NCBI RefSeq assembly: GCF_041242975.1
Contig: NZ_CP162488.1
Location: 2,160,001 to 2,224,000, forward strand
Origin: Xanthomonas sp. DAR 35659
Lineage (GTDB): Bacteria > Pseudomonadota > Gammaproteobacteria > Xanthomonadales > Xanthomonadaceae
Length of the DNA: 64,000 nucleotides
Reading direction: 5' to 3'
Under the pieces are notes generated by a model. It was given only the letters and a program-made list of their open reading frames with translations, made no database searches and had not been told where the DNA came from. Below are positions 49,438 through 62,287 of this stretch, one piece after another. Numbering within the stretch: the first letter of the stretch is position 1; each line of letters begins with the position of its first letter. The position numbers and the translations under genes are program-made.

Positions 49438-49467
49438 TTGACAAGGGCCAGGCGCGACCGCTTAGAG
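49438..49467 (+). promoter_or_regulatory. probable promoter of the OmpA-like gene
   Basis: TTGACA (49438-49443), an 18-base spacer, TTAGAG (49462-49467), 30 bases before the ATG; AAGGACC is the ribosome site. Confidence 0.5.
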
Positions 49468-49496
49468 TTGCCGCCGCATAACAGAAGGACCATGCG

Positions 49497-50711
49497 ATGC
49501 GCGTACTCTCGATTCTGCTACCACTGCTGTTGTTGACCGGCTGTGGTGCGTCGGACACCACCACTCCTTCACCGGCCCCCTCCACCACGCCGAAGGCGCC
49601 TGGCGGCGCCGCGGGGGCGACGCCTGCGGACGCGGCCGAGACGCGGGGCGCGAACGCGTCGGAGGCGCCCGCCGCCATGGAGTTTCCTGCCATTCCCGCC
49701 ATCGTGGTTCCCGAAATCTTCGGGGTGACGCCGGCGCAGCGCGCGCTGGAAGCGTCCATGCAGGATGTTCTGGATCCGATGCAGGGCGTCAGCATCGCTC
49801 CCGCGCGCTGCGACGGCGGCGGCCGCCTGGTCAACGATGCCGGCATCACCTCGGTGGATGCGCAGGGCAATCTGACGCGCAATGGCGACGAAGGACTGTT
49901 CCGGATCAATGCCGACGGCAGCGGTACCGCCAATTTCGAAGGCGGCCTGGTGCGGGTCGAGGCCGACGGCAGCGGTACCATCAACGGCGAGGTCGGCGAA
50001 GGCGAGCGCGCGATCGTGCGGGTGGAGGCCGACGGGTCGGGCAGCTACAACGGCCCCGCCGGCCTGATCACGCTCGACGGCAAGGGCGCCGGCAGTTGGA
50101 ACGGCAAGGGCGGGCTGATCCGCAACAATGGCGACGGCAGCGGCACCTGGAACGGCGCGATGGGGTTGGTCACCGTCAACGGCGACGGCTCCGGTACCTG
50201 GAACGGCCCACAGGGCCTCGTCCGCAACCTGGGCGACGGCACCGGCATGGTCGGCACTCCCGGGCGCAGCGTGGCGATGGCGCCATTGCCCAAGCTGCCG
50301 CCCGCCGGGCGCTTCCCGCCGCTGCGCAAGTTCGCGCCGCCGGGCGCGCCGTGCGGCTACCTGATCACCTTGAACGACCGCGTGCTGTTCGATTTCGACA
50401 AGTCCGAGATCCGCGCCGACGCGGCCAAGGTGCTGGACACGCTGGCCGCCGCGCTCGGTCGCGTGCAGGCGCACGACCTGGAAGTGGGCGGGCATACCGA
50501 CAGCAAGGGCAGCGACGCCTACAACCAGGCGCTGTCCGAACGCCGCGCCCAGGCGGTGCTCGATGCGTTGCGCAGCCGCGGGCTGGCGCTGCAGGCAGCG
50601 GCCAAGGGCTATGGCGAAGCGCGGCCGGTGGCGCCAAACGAGTTGAACGGCGAAGACAATCCGGCCGGGCGGCAGTTGAACCGGCGCGTGGAGATCTTTG
50701 TCAGGACCTGA
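49497..50711 (+). CDS. OmpA-like lipoprotein with internal DGSGTxNG repeats
   Basis: 404 residues. Lipobox LLLTGCGAS (Cys16). Residues 20-60 are a Pro/Ala/Thr-rich tether. Residues about 130-250 hold about seven 17- to 25-residue repeats with the consensus GLVRV-ADGSGTWNG. The C-terminal peptidoglycan-binding OmpA domain (about residues 288-404) has VLFDFDKSEIRADAAK, GGHTDSKGSDAYNQALSERRAQAV and NRRVEIFVRT, with the Asp and Arg that bind diaminopimelate. Probably lipid-anchored to the outer membrane and clamped to peptidoglycan, with the repeats exposed between. It sits between DUF3060 genes. Confidence 0.85.
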   Translation: MRVLSILLPLLLLTGCGASDTTTPSPAPSTTPKAPGGAAGATPADAAETRGANASEAPAAMEFPAIPAIVVPEIFGVTPAQRALEASMQDVLDPMQGVSIAPARCDGGGRLVNDAGITSVDAQGNLTRNGDEGLFRINADGSGTANFEGGLVRVEADGSGTINGEVGEGERAIVRVEADGSGSYNGPAGLITLDGKGAGSWNGKGGLIRNNGDGSGTWNGAMGLVTVNGDGSGTWNGPQGLVRNLGDGTGMVGTPGRSVAMAPLPKLPPAGRFPPLRKFAPPGAPCGYLITLNDRVLFDFDKSEIRADAAKVLDTLAAALGRVQAHDLEVGGHTDSKGSDAYNQALSERRAQAVLDALRSRGLALQAAAKGYGEARPVAPNELNGEDNPAGRQLNRRVEIFVRT

Positions 50712-50763
50712 GCGTGCGCTAGTCGCGTGCGCGAGACGCCGCGGCACGCGGGAAACCCACTTG

Positions 50764-50802
50764 AACCGACGCCAGCGCGCTTGGCGTGCGCTGGCGTCGG
50801 TT
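50764..50802. terminator. perfect 15-bp hairpin between convergent genes
   Basis: AACCGACGCCAGCGC (50764-50778), a 9-base loop, GCGCTGGCGTCGGTT (50788-50802). It lies between the OmpA-like gene and the third DUF3060 gene, which converge, and can serve both. Confidence 0.8.
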
Positions 50803-50873
50803 GCCAGGCGGGAATGGCCTGGCCTGACGCAGTGGAGCGTCGCGATGCGTGCGGCGGGACGCGCCGCACGGTA

Positions 50874-51491
50874 TCAGTTGCCGGCGACTTTGTTGTCGCG
50901 GCCGTAGTCGCTGACCTTGGCGCTGCCGGTCTGCTGGGTCAGTTCGTTGTTGTTGCCTTGCAGATACGCTTCGCCGATCGCGGTGGCGCGCAGCTGGTTG
51001 TAGTCGCCGGGCACCGTCAGTTGTTCGATGCGGCCGATCTGCAGGTTGCCGTGCCTGCCCAGCAGGTCCACGGTCCTGGCGTCGCCGGCCATGGTCACCT
51101 GCGCGTTGTCGCCGACCACGCGGATGTCGTCGGCATGCTCGATCCGCAGCGTGCCGTTCGCGCCGAGCAGGGACACCGTGGCGCAGTGGCCGCGCAGCAC
51201 CAGGTTGGTGCCGTCGCCGATGACGTCCAGGTTGTGGCCGCCGCAGTCGACGCTGCCGTTGGTCGAGGTGATCGTCAACGTGCCGTGGTCGCCGGCCTGA
51301 GCGTCGTCCGCCGGCGATCCTGATTCGCGCGCGGCGGCGGCTGCCGGCGCGACCGGCGCCTCCGGTGCGGCGGGTGCAGCAGGCGCGGGGGCTGCGGCCG
51401 GCGCGGTATCCGTGGGTACCGCCGGCGCGGGCTGCTGGGTGCAGGCGGCCAGCGCAAGCAAGGGCAGGCAAAGGCGCAGGATCCGTGTCAT
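50874..51491 (-). CDS. DUF3060-type lipoprotein 3
   Basis: 205 residues, lipobox LLALAACTQQ. The spacer is almost pure Ala/Pro (PAAAPAPAAPAAPEAPVAP). The beta domain reads SVDCGGHNLDVIGDGTNLVLRGHC, VSLLGANGTLRI, VVGDNAQVTMAGDARTVDLLGRHGNLQIG and NNELTQQTGSAKVSDYGRDNKVAGN (described in parts). The same C-terminal motif (QxTGSAxVSD-GRDN+V) ends lipoprotein 1, so these two are recent paralogues flanking the OmpA-like gene and lipoprotein 2. Confidence 0.82.
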   Translation of the reverse strand: MTRILRLCLPLLALAACTQQPAPAVPTDTAPAAAPAPAAPAAPEAPVAPAAAAARESGSPADDAQAGDHGTLTITSTNGSVDCGGHNLDVIGDGTNLVLRGHCATVSLLGANGTLRIEHADDIRVVGDNAQVTMAGDARTVDLLGRHGNLQIGRIEQLTVPGDYNQLRATAIGEAYLQGNNNELTQQTGSAKVSDYGRDNKVAGN

Positions 51492-51555
51492 CGCAATCTC
51501 CTTGTCGGCTGCGCGGCCGGGTGGCCGCGACGGGGAATCGTGCGCGCGACCTCGC

Positions 51556-54744
<3,189 letters not shown>

Positions 54745-55734
54745 ATGAAATCCTCTTTGCGTCTGGCGGCGCTGGCTGCCGCTGTGTCCATTTTCCTGAG
54801 CGCCTGTGGTGGCAAGCCCTCGGCCACGTCCACCGATCCGGCTGCCGGCCACGCGTCCGCCGACGCCGCACCGAGCGAGGCGGACGAAGCGCTGACCCGC
54901 AAGCTCAACGCCTATATCGAGTGCTTCAACAAGGTCGACGCCGACATCCACCGCGGCGCGCAGTCCTATACCCAATGGATGGACGATCCCGCCGCGGGCC
55001 CGACCGGCAAGGAAACCCACGTGTACGGGCCTGCGCAAATCGACGAGTACGACATGAAGCTCTGCGACGCGCCGATGACGGAGGCGATCGCGGCCCGGCC
55101 GTCCCTGCCGGCGCTGGACGCGGCGGCCAAGCGTTACCTGACCGCCCTGAAGACGCTGCAGCCGCTCGGCAACCAGGTGCGCGACTATTACGAGCGCGAG
55201 GACTACCAGGACGACCAGTTCGCCAAGGGCAAGCAACTGCACGCGCCGCTGATGGCCGCGCTGTCCGAGTTCGGCAGCGCCAGCGAGGCGTTCAGCCATG
55301 AGCTGGACGTGCAGAACGACGCCGCGCAGCGCGAGCAGCTCAAGGCGATGGAAAAGGCCGAAGGCCGCACCCGCGATTTCTATCGGCTCTCGATGATGCT
55401 CGAAGCCAAGGAGATCGTCGGCCTGCTGCAGGAGGATGCGTTCGATCCGGCCAAGGCCACTGCCTTGCTCGACGGCTTCAACAAACTGTCGGACGAGGCG
55501 CACGCCAAGGTCGCCGACCAGGAACCGGGCAAGCTGGACTGGAACAGTTTCGAGACCGCCGCGGAGAACTTCCGCAAGGAAGGCAAGGCGCGGATCAAGC
55601 GGGTCGTGGACAAGACCCCGTACAGCAAGATCGAACAGGGCTGGCTGGACAACCCGACGCTGGCGCCGGAAGGCTCGCCGGGACGGCTGCTCAAGCGCTA
55701 CAACGAGCTGGTGTTCCAGAGCAACCGGCAGTAA
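54745..55734 (+). CDS. DUF3829 (YiiG-like) lipoprotein
   Basis: 329 residues, lipobox FLSACGGK. The mature part is helical with LTRKLNAYIECFNKVDADIHRGAQSYTQWMD, ARLLRARG-like heptads, YYEREDYQDDQFAKGKQLH and a C-terminal end SPGRLLKRYNELVFQSNRQ (described in part), the pattern of DUF3829. AGGGA precedes the ATG. Stands alone. The function is unknown; E. coli YiiG is a comparable predicted lipoprotein. Confidence 0.82.
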   Translation: MKSSLRLAALAAAVSIFLSACGGKPSATSTDPAAGHASADAAPSEADEALTRKLNAYIECFNKVDADIHRGAQSYTQWMDDPAAGPTGKETHVYGPAQIDEYDMKLCDAPMTEAIAARPSLPALDAAAKRYLTALKTLQPLGNQVRDYYEREDYQDDQFAKGKQLHAPLMAALSEFGSASEAFSHELDVQNDAAQREQLKAMEKAEGRTRDFYRLSMMLEAKEIVGLLQEDAFDPAKATALLDGFNKLSDEAHAKVADQEPGKLDWNSFETAAENFRKEGKARIKRVVDKTPYSKIEQGWLDNPTLAPEGSPGRLLKRYNELVFQSNRQ

Positions 55735-56186
55735 TCGCGGCGGCGGCGCACTGCCGCCGCCGACGCCGCCGGAGCGTGCGTGGATGGAGCGCGCCGCGGC
55801 ATCGCACCGCGCGTGCGCACGCACGCCGGCGTAGGCGCGACCGACGGCCGGTGCTTGGCGCCAGCGCCGCCGCAGGTGCACGAAGGCGCATTGCCAGAGG
55901 AGCGGGGGGCGGCACGATGCGTGTCGCCATCGTCACTAGTGCGCCGTCTCCAGCGCCACCGTGCGCATGCCGGCCGCGGTACGCCTGTCGCGGGCGGCGC
56001 ACGCGAGGCGCGCGACAGGCCGCTCCTCCAGACATTGCTAACATTCGCGGGCGCACACTGGCTGACGCCGGGCGCTGCGCGGCGGATAATGCGCGCGCCA
56101 GCCGCAGCCCCGCCAGCCTGCCTTCCCGGACGTCCTTCGCGACCGCGCCGGGTGGATTCCTCTTATGCAGATGCGGAGATTGCGCA
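55735..56186. other. gap before fumC with a 10-bp inverted repeat
   Basis: About 450 bases without a credible gene. GCCTGTCGCG (55983-55992) and CGCGACAGGC (56011-56020) form a perfect 10-bp stem with an 18-base loop; it may end the DUF3829 transcript. Nothing else recognised. Confidence 0.5.
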
Positions 56187-57599
<1,413 letters not shown>

Positions 57600-57607
57600 G
57601 GCGGCGC

Positions 57608-57636
57608 GCATGGCGCGGCGGATCGCCGTGCCATGC
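57608..57636. terminator. hairpin after fumC
   Basis: GCATGGCGCGGCG (57608-57620), GAT, CGCCGTGCCATGC (57624-57636): 13-bp stem with one G-U pair, nine bases after the fumC stop. No T-tract. Confidence 0.55.
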
Positions 57637-57821
57637 CGAGGTGGCGGGGCTGGGCCGCGTGCCGGCTGGCCCCGATTCGATTCACGTGCCGGCGTGGTGG
57701 CCGTGATGCGCCCAGTTGCGCGGCAGCGACGCCATGCGGGGGTAGGCTAGCGGCTGCGCCGTCGCCATTGCAGCCTGGAATGTTCAGGGCAACAGCGTCG
57801 CCCGCACCGCGGTCGCCGCGC

Positions 57822-58262
57822 TCAGCGCCGCTCCGCCTGCAGGTTGCCGAAGCTCTCCCGGTACGGCTGCAGCGAGGGAATCTCTTTCAGCACCGTTTCC
57901 TGCAACGCGGTGATCTCCGGCGTGGTGGCGAAGCCGACCGAGCGCATGTTCGGGTCCGGCGGCGCGGTCTCCAGGGTGCGTTGGCGCTGCATCTGCAGGT
58001 GCATGAACAACTGCTGCAGTTCGGCGCGCTGCGCCTGCGGCAGCGGTAGTTCGATGTCGTCGATGCGCAGGCTGCCGTCGGGGCCGATCGAGGCGTTGGC
58101 GGCCGGCGCGCGGCGCAGCATCACGGTCATGCTGTCCACCGCCACGCGCGGCTTGCCGCGTTCGGCGCGCGAGGATCCCGGGCTCGCGCCGTCGCGCGCG
58201 CCGCACGCGGCCAGCAGCAGGCAGAGCGCAATCAGGGAGAACCAGGCGGTGAGCTTGTTCAT
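57822..58262 (-). CDS. small uncharacterised lipoprotein of the GntR operon region
   Basis: 146 residues, lipobox CLLLAACGARDG (start MNKLTAWFS at 58260-58262). The mature part has PRVAVDSMTVMLRRAPAAN, SLRIDDIELPLPQAQRAELQQLFMHLQMQRQRTLE and ends GNLQAERR (described in part): a short beta segment then a long helix. No family recognised. It lies 51 bases after the DUF2884-like gene on the same strand and is likely the last gene of the operon. Confidence 0.65.
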   Translation of the reverse strand: MNKLTAWFSLIALCLLLAACGARDGASPGSSRAERGKPRVAVDSMTVMLRRAPAANASIGPDGSLRIDDIELPLPQAQRAELQQLFMHLQMQRQRTLETAPPDPNMRSVGFATTPEITALQETVLKEIPSLQPYRESFGNLQAERR

Positions 58263-58313
58263 CGGTCGGTCGGGCAGGGAAGACCCGGCCATTTTAGGCC
58301 GGGCGCCACGCAA

Positions 58314-58877
58314 TTACTTGGCCGAATCCTCACAGTCGTTGATGTCGCTGGCATCGAGGCTGGCGTAGGGGCGGAACGCCGGCAGTTGTTGCGCCAGCGC
58401 GTCCTGCGCCTTGCGCAGCGCCATCACCTGCTGGCAGATCTTCAGTGCTTCCTGCTTGAGCTTGTCGGCCTGGGCTTCGATATGCTCGCCGACATGCTCG
58501 GTGTCGCCACTGAATACCCCGGCCAAGGCGTCGCCGGCCGCCTTGACGCCGAGCGCGGCGCCTTGCTTGCCGACCTCCAGGCCCTGTGCGCCGATCGCGC
58601 CGAGTTGCGCGCGGTAGGCCACCAACAGCGCGTGCTGTTCGGCATTCACCGCGACCTGCTTTCCATCGATCAGCAGATCGCCTGCGCTGGTGATGGTCGC
58701 CGGCGGATGGCCGGAGGCCTTCAGGGTGATGTCGCCGTTGTTGAAGCTCAAACTGTGTTGGCCGCTGCCGCTGCCGCCGGCACCGGTGTCGGTCTTCGGG
58801 GCGGAGCGGTCGCAGGCGGTCAGCGCCAGCACGGCGGCCACGGCGATGCCGGCCAGTTGCAGGGAACGGTGCTGCAT
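58314..58877 (-). CDS. DUF2884 (YggN-like) lipoprotein
   Basis: 187 residues, lipobox LALTACDRS. GDITLKASGHPPATITSAGDLLIDGKQVAVNAEQHALLVAYRAQL (described in part) is the diagnostic YggN-like segment, followed by helical repeats and a C-terminal pair of cysteines (KICQQV, NDCEDS). The function is unknown. It lies 40 bases downstream of the GSGD-repeat protein in the ABC operon. Confidence 0.75.
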   Translation of the reverse strand: MQHRSLQLAGIAVAAVLALTACDRSAPKTDTGAGGSGSGQHSLSFNNGDITLKASGHPPATITSAGDLLIDGKQVAVNAEQHALLVAYRAQLGAIGAQGLEVGKQGAALGVKAAGDALAGVFSGDTEHVGEHIEAQADKLKQEALKICQQVMALRKAQDALAQQLPAFRPYASLDASDINDCEDSAK

Positions 58878-58917
58878 GGGTGTGTCCTCGTTTTGAGAGA
58901 GAGGAAAAGACCTGGGT

Positions 58918-59742
58918 TCAACGCGGCTTGGGGATGCTGACGCTGCCGCGCACGCCGCTATGACGGACGTCGCCGCTGCCGACCCGCTCGACGTTGAGGT
59001 TGCCGCCGACGCCGTCGACCTCCAGGTCGCCGGAACCGACCGATTGCACCGTCACGTTGCCGGTGACCTCGCGCAGCTGCGCGTCGCCGGAACCGATGCT
59101 GCCGATCTGCACCGCGCCGCGCACGCCGTGCACGCTCAGGTCGCCGGAGCCGACCGTGCCGATCCTGACGTCGCCGCCGATCTGGCGGGCGGTGACGTCG
59201 CCCGAGCCCAGCGTCGGCAGCGCGACGCTGCCGACATTGCGCAGGTCGATGTCGCCGGAGCCGACCGTGGCGCTGACCGCGCCGCGGAGATCGTGTGCGT
59301 GCAGGTCGCCGGAGCCGACCTTGGCATCGAGCGATGCCACGCCGCTGATCTCGGCATCGCCCGACCCCAGTTGCAGTTGCACCGGCAGGTTGGCGGGGAT
59401 GCTGCCGGCCACGTTCAGGTAGGCGTAGCGGTTGCCGGCGCTGATGCCGTGGATCTTGCCTTCGTGCTTGAGGGTCACCACCAGGGTGTCGCCGTCGCGG
59501 CGCTGGCGCAGGGTCAGTTCCTTGAGCATGTCCGCGTCGGAGGCGCAGGCGCGACCGCGCAGCGCGTAGCCGCCGGCACCGGCACCGGTCAGCTTGATGT
59601 TGTTCTGCTGCACGTCCAGCAGCACCGACTTGATTCCGGTCAGGTCCAGCGCCAGTTCGCGCGGGTCGGAATACTTGCAGTCGTCGGCCATGGCCAGGCC
59701 CGGCAGCAGCAGCGCGCACAGCGCGAAGGTCTTGCGCATCAT
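58918..59742 (-). CDS. exported beta-solenoid protein with eight GSGD repeats (DUF2807-like)
   Basis: 274 residues with a signal peptide (MMRKTFALCALLLPGLAMADD). A first domain to about residue 120 is followed by eight GSGD motifs at 17- to 19-residue spacing (for example LGSGDAEISG, VGSGDLHAHDLRG, IGSGDAQLREVTG), ending VGSGDVRHSGVRG. Such regular strand-turn units form a right-handed beta-solenoid, as in the DUF2807 'head GIN' family. It follows the ABC permease gene by 47 bases and is probably in the GntR operon. The function is unknown. Confidence 0.85.
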   Translation of the reverse strand: MMRKTFALCALLLPGLAMADDCKYSDPRELALDLTGIKSVLLDVQQNNIKLTGAGAGGYALRGRACASDADMLKELTLRQRRDGDTLVVTLKHEGKIHGISAGNRYAYLNVAGSIPANLPVQLQLGSGDAEISGVASLDAKVGSGDLHAHDLRGAVSATVGSGDIDLRNVGSVALPTLGSGDVTARQIGGDVRIGTVGSGDLSVHGVRGAVQIGSIGSGDAQLREVTGNVTVQSVGSGDLEVDGVGGNLNVERVGSGDVRHSGVRGSVSIPKPR

Positions 59743-59789
59743 CGGAAACTCCTTGCGGAAAGAGGGAAGCGGGCGGGCTGTCGGACGCA

Positions 59790-60770
59790 TCAGTTTTCGT
59801 CGCGCCAGCGGCGCAGGTAGATCGCGGCGACGATGAAGGCGAGGCCGATGGCGGCGCCGACCCAGATGTCTGCGCTCTGGAAGATGCGCCAGGCGTCGCT
59901 GAGCTGGATCACGTTCGCCAGATCCTGCGGGCCGGAGATGTGCGTGGGCGGCGCGGTTTCGTTGAGGACCGGCAGCCAGGTGCCCGGCAGCACGCTCAGC
60001 AGGCCGCGGTAGACCACCGTGTACCAGATCAGATTGTGGTTGACGTGCAAGCTGGGCAGGATGCCCATCATGCTCGCCATCACGCAGCCCAGGATCGGGA
60101 CCAGCACCGCCCACAGGAACGGCTTGGAGCGGGCCCAGGCCGAGCAGAACATCAGCCAGCCGATGGTCGGCAGCGACCACATCACGTAGATCGGCAGGTT
60201 GGCCAGCACGCCGCCGATGATGCGCAGCGGATGCGAGTGGGTGAACAGCGCGCTGCTTTGCGGGATGCCGTTGACCGAAATGGTCAATGCGGTCACCACC
60301 CACAGCGCGATGCCGATCAGCAGGCCGATGCCGATCGCCACCAGCGGCGCCAGCAGCAGCGCCCAGGCGGCCTTGGACAGCACCGTGCTGAGATCCGACA
60401 GCGGCAGCGACTTCCAGAACAGCACGCTGCGGTCGCGGCGGTCGTCGTACAGCGCGCCCAGCGCGTAGAAGAACACCACGAAGCCGAGCACGATGCAGGC
60501 CATCATCACGCCGGCCAGCATGGTGCCGTCGCCGACCGCGCCGATGATCTCGTTCACCTTCTGCGGGTTGCCGTTCCAGTCGATGCTGTTGGCGTTGTTG
60601 CCGTGCCCGGCCATGGTGCCGATCAGTGCCAGCAGCGCGTACAGCACGGTGACGATGGTGCCGGCGATGACCGGCGCCCACAGGAAACCGCCGCGGTGTT
60701 CCCAGTACTCGCGCTTGAGCAGCCACTTGAACGTGGACAGGGAGGAGATGGACTTGGCGGGAGCGTTCAT
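59790..60770 (-). CDS. ABC transporter permease of the GntR operon
   Basis: 326 residues with about six membrane spans (for example WAPVIAGTIVTVLYALLALIG, GVMMACIVLGFVVFFYALGAL, LLLAPLVAIGIGLLIGIALWV). DDRRDRSVLFWKSLPLSDLSTVLSK is a typical ABC-2 permease loop. A large extracytoplasmic loop follows. It overlaps the ATPase gene (ATGA at 60767-60770), so subunits are made together. The substrate is unknown. Confidence 0.88.
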   Translation of the reverse strand: MNAPAKSISSLSTFKWLLKREYWEHRGGFLWAPVIAGTIVTVLYALLALIGTMAGHGNNANSIDWNGNPQKVNEIIGAVGDGTMLAGVMMACIVLGFVVFFYALGALYDDRRDRSVLFWKSLPLSDLSTVLSKAAWALLLAPLVAIGIGLLIGIALWVVTALTISVNGIPQSSALFTHSHPLRIIGGVLANLPIYVMWSLPTIGWLMFCSAWARSKPFLWAVLVPILGCVMASMMGILPSLHVNHNLIWYTVVYRGLLSVLPGTWLPVLNETAPPTHISGPQDLANVIQLSDAWRIFQSADIWVGAAIGLAFIVAAIYLRRWRDEN

Positions 60771-61648
60771 GCGTAGGTGCCCTTCATGATGGCGACGAAC
60801 AGGTCGGCCAGGCCGGGGGTGCGGGTTTCGCCGAGCGCGGCCAGTTGCGCCTGCGGCACGCCGTCGAACAGGAACACGGTCTTGCCGAACGGCAGGCCGC
60901 GCTCGTCGATCGGCTGCAGCGCGCGCGCGGCCTCCACGCGTTCGGCCGGTACCAGCAGTTCGGTGTAGCGGGTGGCCATGTGCTCCATGTCGGCGCTGAG
61001 CACGATGCGGCCGTCGCGGATGAACAGCACGTCGGTGAGGATGTGCTCGATCTCCTCCACCTGGTGGGTGGTGATGATGATGGTCTTCTCTTCGTCGAAG
61101 TAGTCCTCCAGCAGGCGCTGGTAGAACTCCTTGCGGTACAGGATGTCCAGGCCCAGGGTTGGCTCGTCGAGTACCAGCAGGCGCGCGTCGATCGCCATCA
61201 CCAGCGCCAGGTGCAACTGCACGATCATGCCCTTGGACATCTCGCGCACGCGCAGCTTGGGCGAGAGCTTGGTATTGGACAGGAAGCGCTCGCACTTGGC
61301 GCGGTCGAAGCGCGGATGCACGCCGGCGACGAAGTCGATCGCCTCGCGCACCCGCATCCAGCGCGGCAGCACCGCCACGTCGGCGATGAAGCACACCTCG
61401 TTCATCAGCGCGTCGCGCTGCTTGCGCGGGTCCATGCCCAGCACGCGCAGTTCGCCTTCGACCGCGGTCAGGCCGAGCACCGCCTTCAGCGCGGTGGTCT
61501 TGCCGGCGCCGTTGGGGCCGATCAGGCCGACGATGCGGCCCGGCGCGATCGCGAAGGAGGTGTCGGCCAGCGCCGGCTTGTGGTTGTAGGTCTTGCGCAG
61601 CGAGCGCGCGGAGACGACGGATTCGGATGCGGCGACAGCGGCAGTCAT
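60767..61648 (-). CDS. ABC transporter ATP-binding protein of the GntR operon
   Basis: 293 residues. Walker A GPNGAGKT, Q-loop in NEVCFIADVAVLP, Walker B LLVLDEPTLGLD, and switch His in IIITTHQVEEIEHIL. The canonical LSGGQ is replaced by MSKGMIVQLHLALVMA, as in YtrB/BcrA-type ATPases. A C-terminal extension of about 70 residues (ELLVPAERVEAARALQP) is usual for this group. The four-base overlap with the GntR gene upstream (61645-61648) makes gntR-ATPase-permease one coupled unit. Confidence 0.92.
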   Translation of the reverse strand: MTAAVAASESVVSARSLRKTYNHKPALADTSFAIAPGRIVGLIGPNGAGKTTALKAVLGLTAVEGELRVLGMDPRKQRDALMNEVCFIADVAVLPRWMRVREAIDFVAGVHPRFDRAKCERFLSNTKLSPKLRVREMSKGMIVQLHLALVMAIDARLLVLDEPTLGLDILYRKEFYQRLLEDYFDEEKTIIITTHQVEEIEHILTDVLFIRDGRIVLSADMEHMATRYTELLVPAERVEAARALQPIDERGLPFGKTVFLFDGVPQAQLAALGETRTPGLADLFVAIMKGTYA

Positions 61649-62007
61649 GGTGTTTTCCCCGGTGGCAACAAGTCTTCCAATGTCAGGCCCAGGCGCTGGA
61701 TCCGTTCCAGCACCAGGGGCCACTCTTCGTTGAGGAAGCGGTCGCGCTCGCTGCCGCGCAGCTTCTTGGCCGCTTCCTCGGTCATGAACATGCCCAGCCC
61801 GCGGCGCTTCTCGACCAGGGCCTCGTCGGCCAGTTCCTGGTAGGCGCGCGAGACGGTGATCGGGTTGAGCTGGTACTCGGCGGCGACCTGGCGCACCGAG
61901 GGCAGGGCGTCGCCGGGCTTGAGGATGCCGTCGAGCATCATCGCGATGACCCGGTCCTTCAGTTGGCGGTAGATGGGAGCGCCGTCGCTCCATTGGATGT
62001 CGCTCAT
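61645..62007 (-). CDS. GntR-family repressor, YtrA subfamily
   Basis: 120 residues. The winged helix is APIYRQLKDRVIAMMLDGILKPGDALPSVRQVAAEYQLNPITVSRAYQELADEALVEKRRGLGMFM (described in part), with the YtrA-type short C-terminal dimerisation helices (LRGSERDRFLNEEWPLVLERIQRLGL). Such regulators repress their own operon, usually an ABC transporter of the antibiotic-response type. A palindrome that fits its expected site overlaps the operon promoter (62264-62287). Confidence 0.92.
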   Translation of the reverse strand: MSDIQWSDGAPIYRQLKDRVIAMMLDGILKPGDALPSVRQVAAEYQLNPITVSRAYQELADEALVEKRRGLGMFMTEEAAKKLRGSERDRFLNEEWPLVLERIQRLGLTLEDLLPPGKTP

Positions 62008-62009
62008 GG

Positions 62010-62240
62010 TCAGCTCCGTGGGCGCAGCGTGTGCGCGAAGGAGAAATAGGGCATCGACAGCGAGGCGCGCATCCGCCGCGCGGGGGCGGCGGGTGCATCG
62101 TCGCTGTCTTCCTGCGGCTCGCTGGCGCCATAATCGGACGACCGTCCCTGGCCATACTGGGCGCCGACCCAACTCGCCGAGAGCAGGGCGCCGACGATGA
62201 CCAGGGCCGGAAGGCTGCGCTGCATGCGTTGAAGGTTCAT
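62010..62240 (-). CDS. small exported protein, first gene of the GntR operon
   Basis: 76 residues. A signal peptide-like start (MNLQRMQRSLPALVIVGALLSASWVGAQYG) is followed by an acidic, Pro/Ala-rich stretch (SEPQEDSDDAPAAPARR) and an aromatic end (SMPYFSFAHTLRPRS). No family recognised. Its stop is two bases from the GntR start and its own start lies 24 bases from the palindromic operator, so it is the leading gene of the operon and under direct control. Confidence 0.6.
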   Translation of the reverse strand: MNLQRMQRSLPALVIVGALLSASWVGAQYGQGRSSDYGASEPQEDSDDAPAAPARRMRASLSMPYFSFAHTLRPRS

Positions 62241-62263
62241 CGTGTCCCCTGCTCTGGATGAGT

Positions 62264-62287
62264 GGTGTTGTATTTAACTATAACACC
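62264..62287. promoter_or_regulatory. GntR operator palindrome GGTG-N16-CACC over the -10 box
   Basis: GGTGTTGTA and TATAACACC (62264-62272 and 62279-62287) are inverted arms matching at eight of nine positions around TTTAAC. The outer bases give GGTG-N16-CACC, which I recall as the type of site bound by the YtrA regulator of Xanthomonas citri (not checked). It covers the -10 box of the minus-strand promoter, so binding would repress it directly. Confidence 0.75.

Noticed and set aside
49438..49467. Promoter with an 18-base spacer versus a better alternative
   Set aside because: No better alternative found; kept at low confidence, but a second site nearer the start codon was rejected for lack of a -35 box.
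55776..56186. N-terminal extension of fumC by about 137 residues
   Set aside because: Extension is Arg/Ala/Pro-rich without family similarity; class II fumarases start at MSDNFRVEHDSMG-like sequence.
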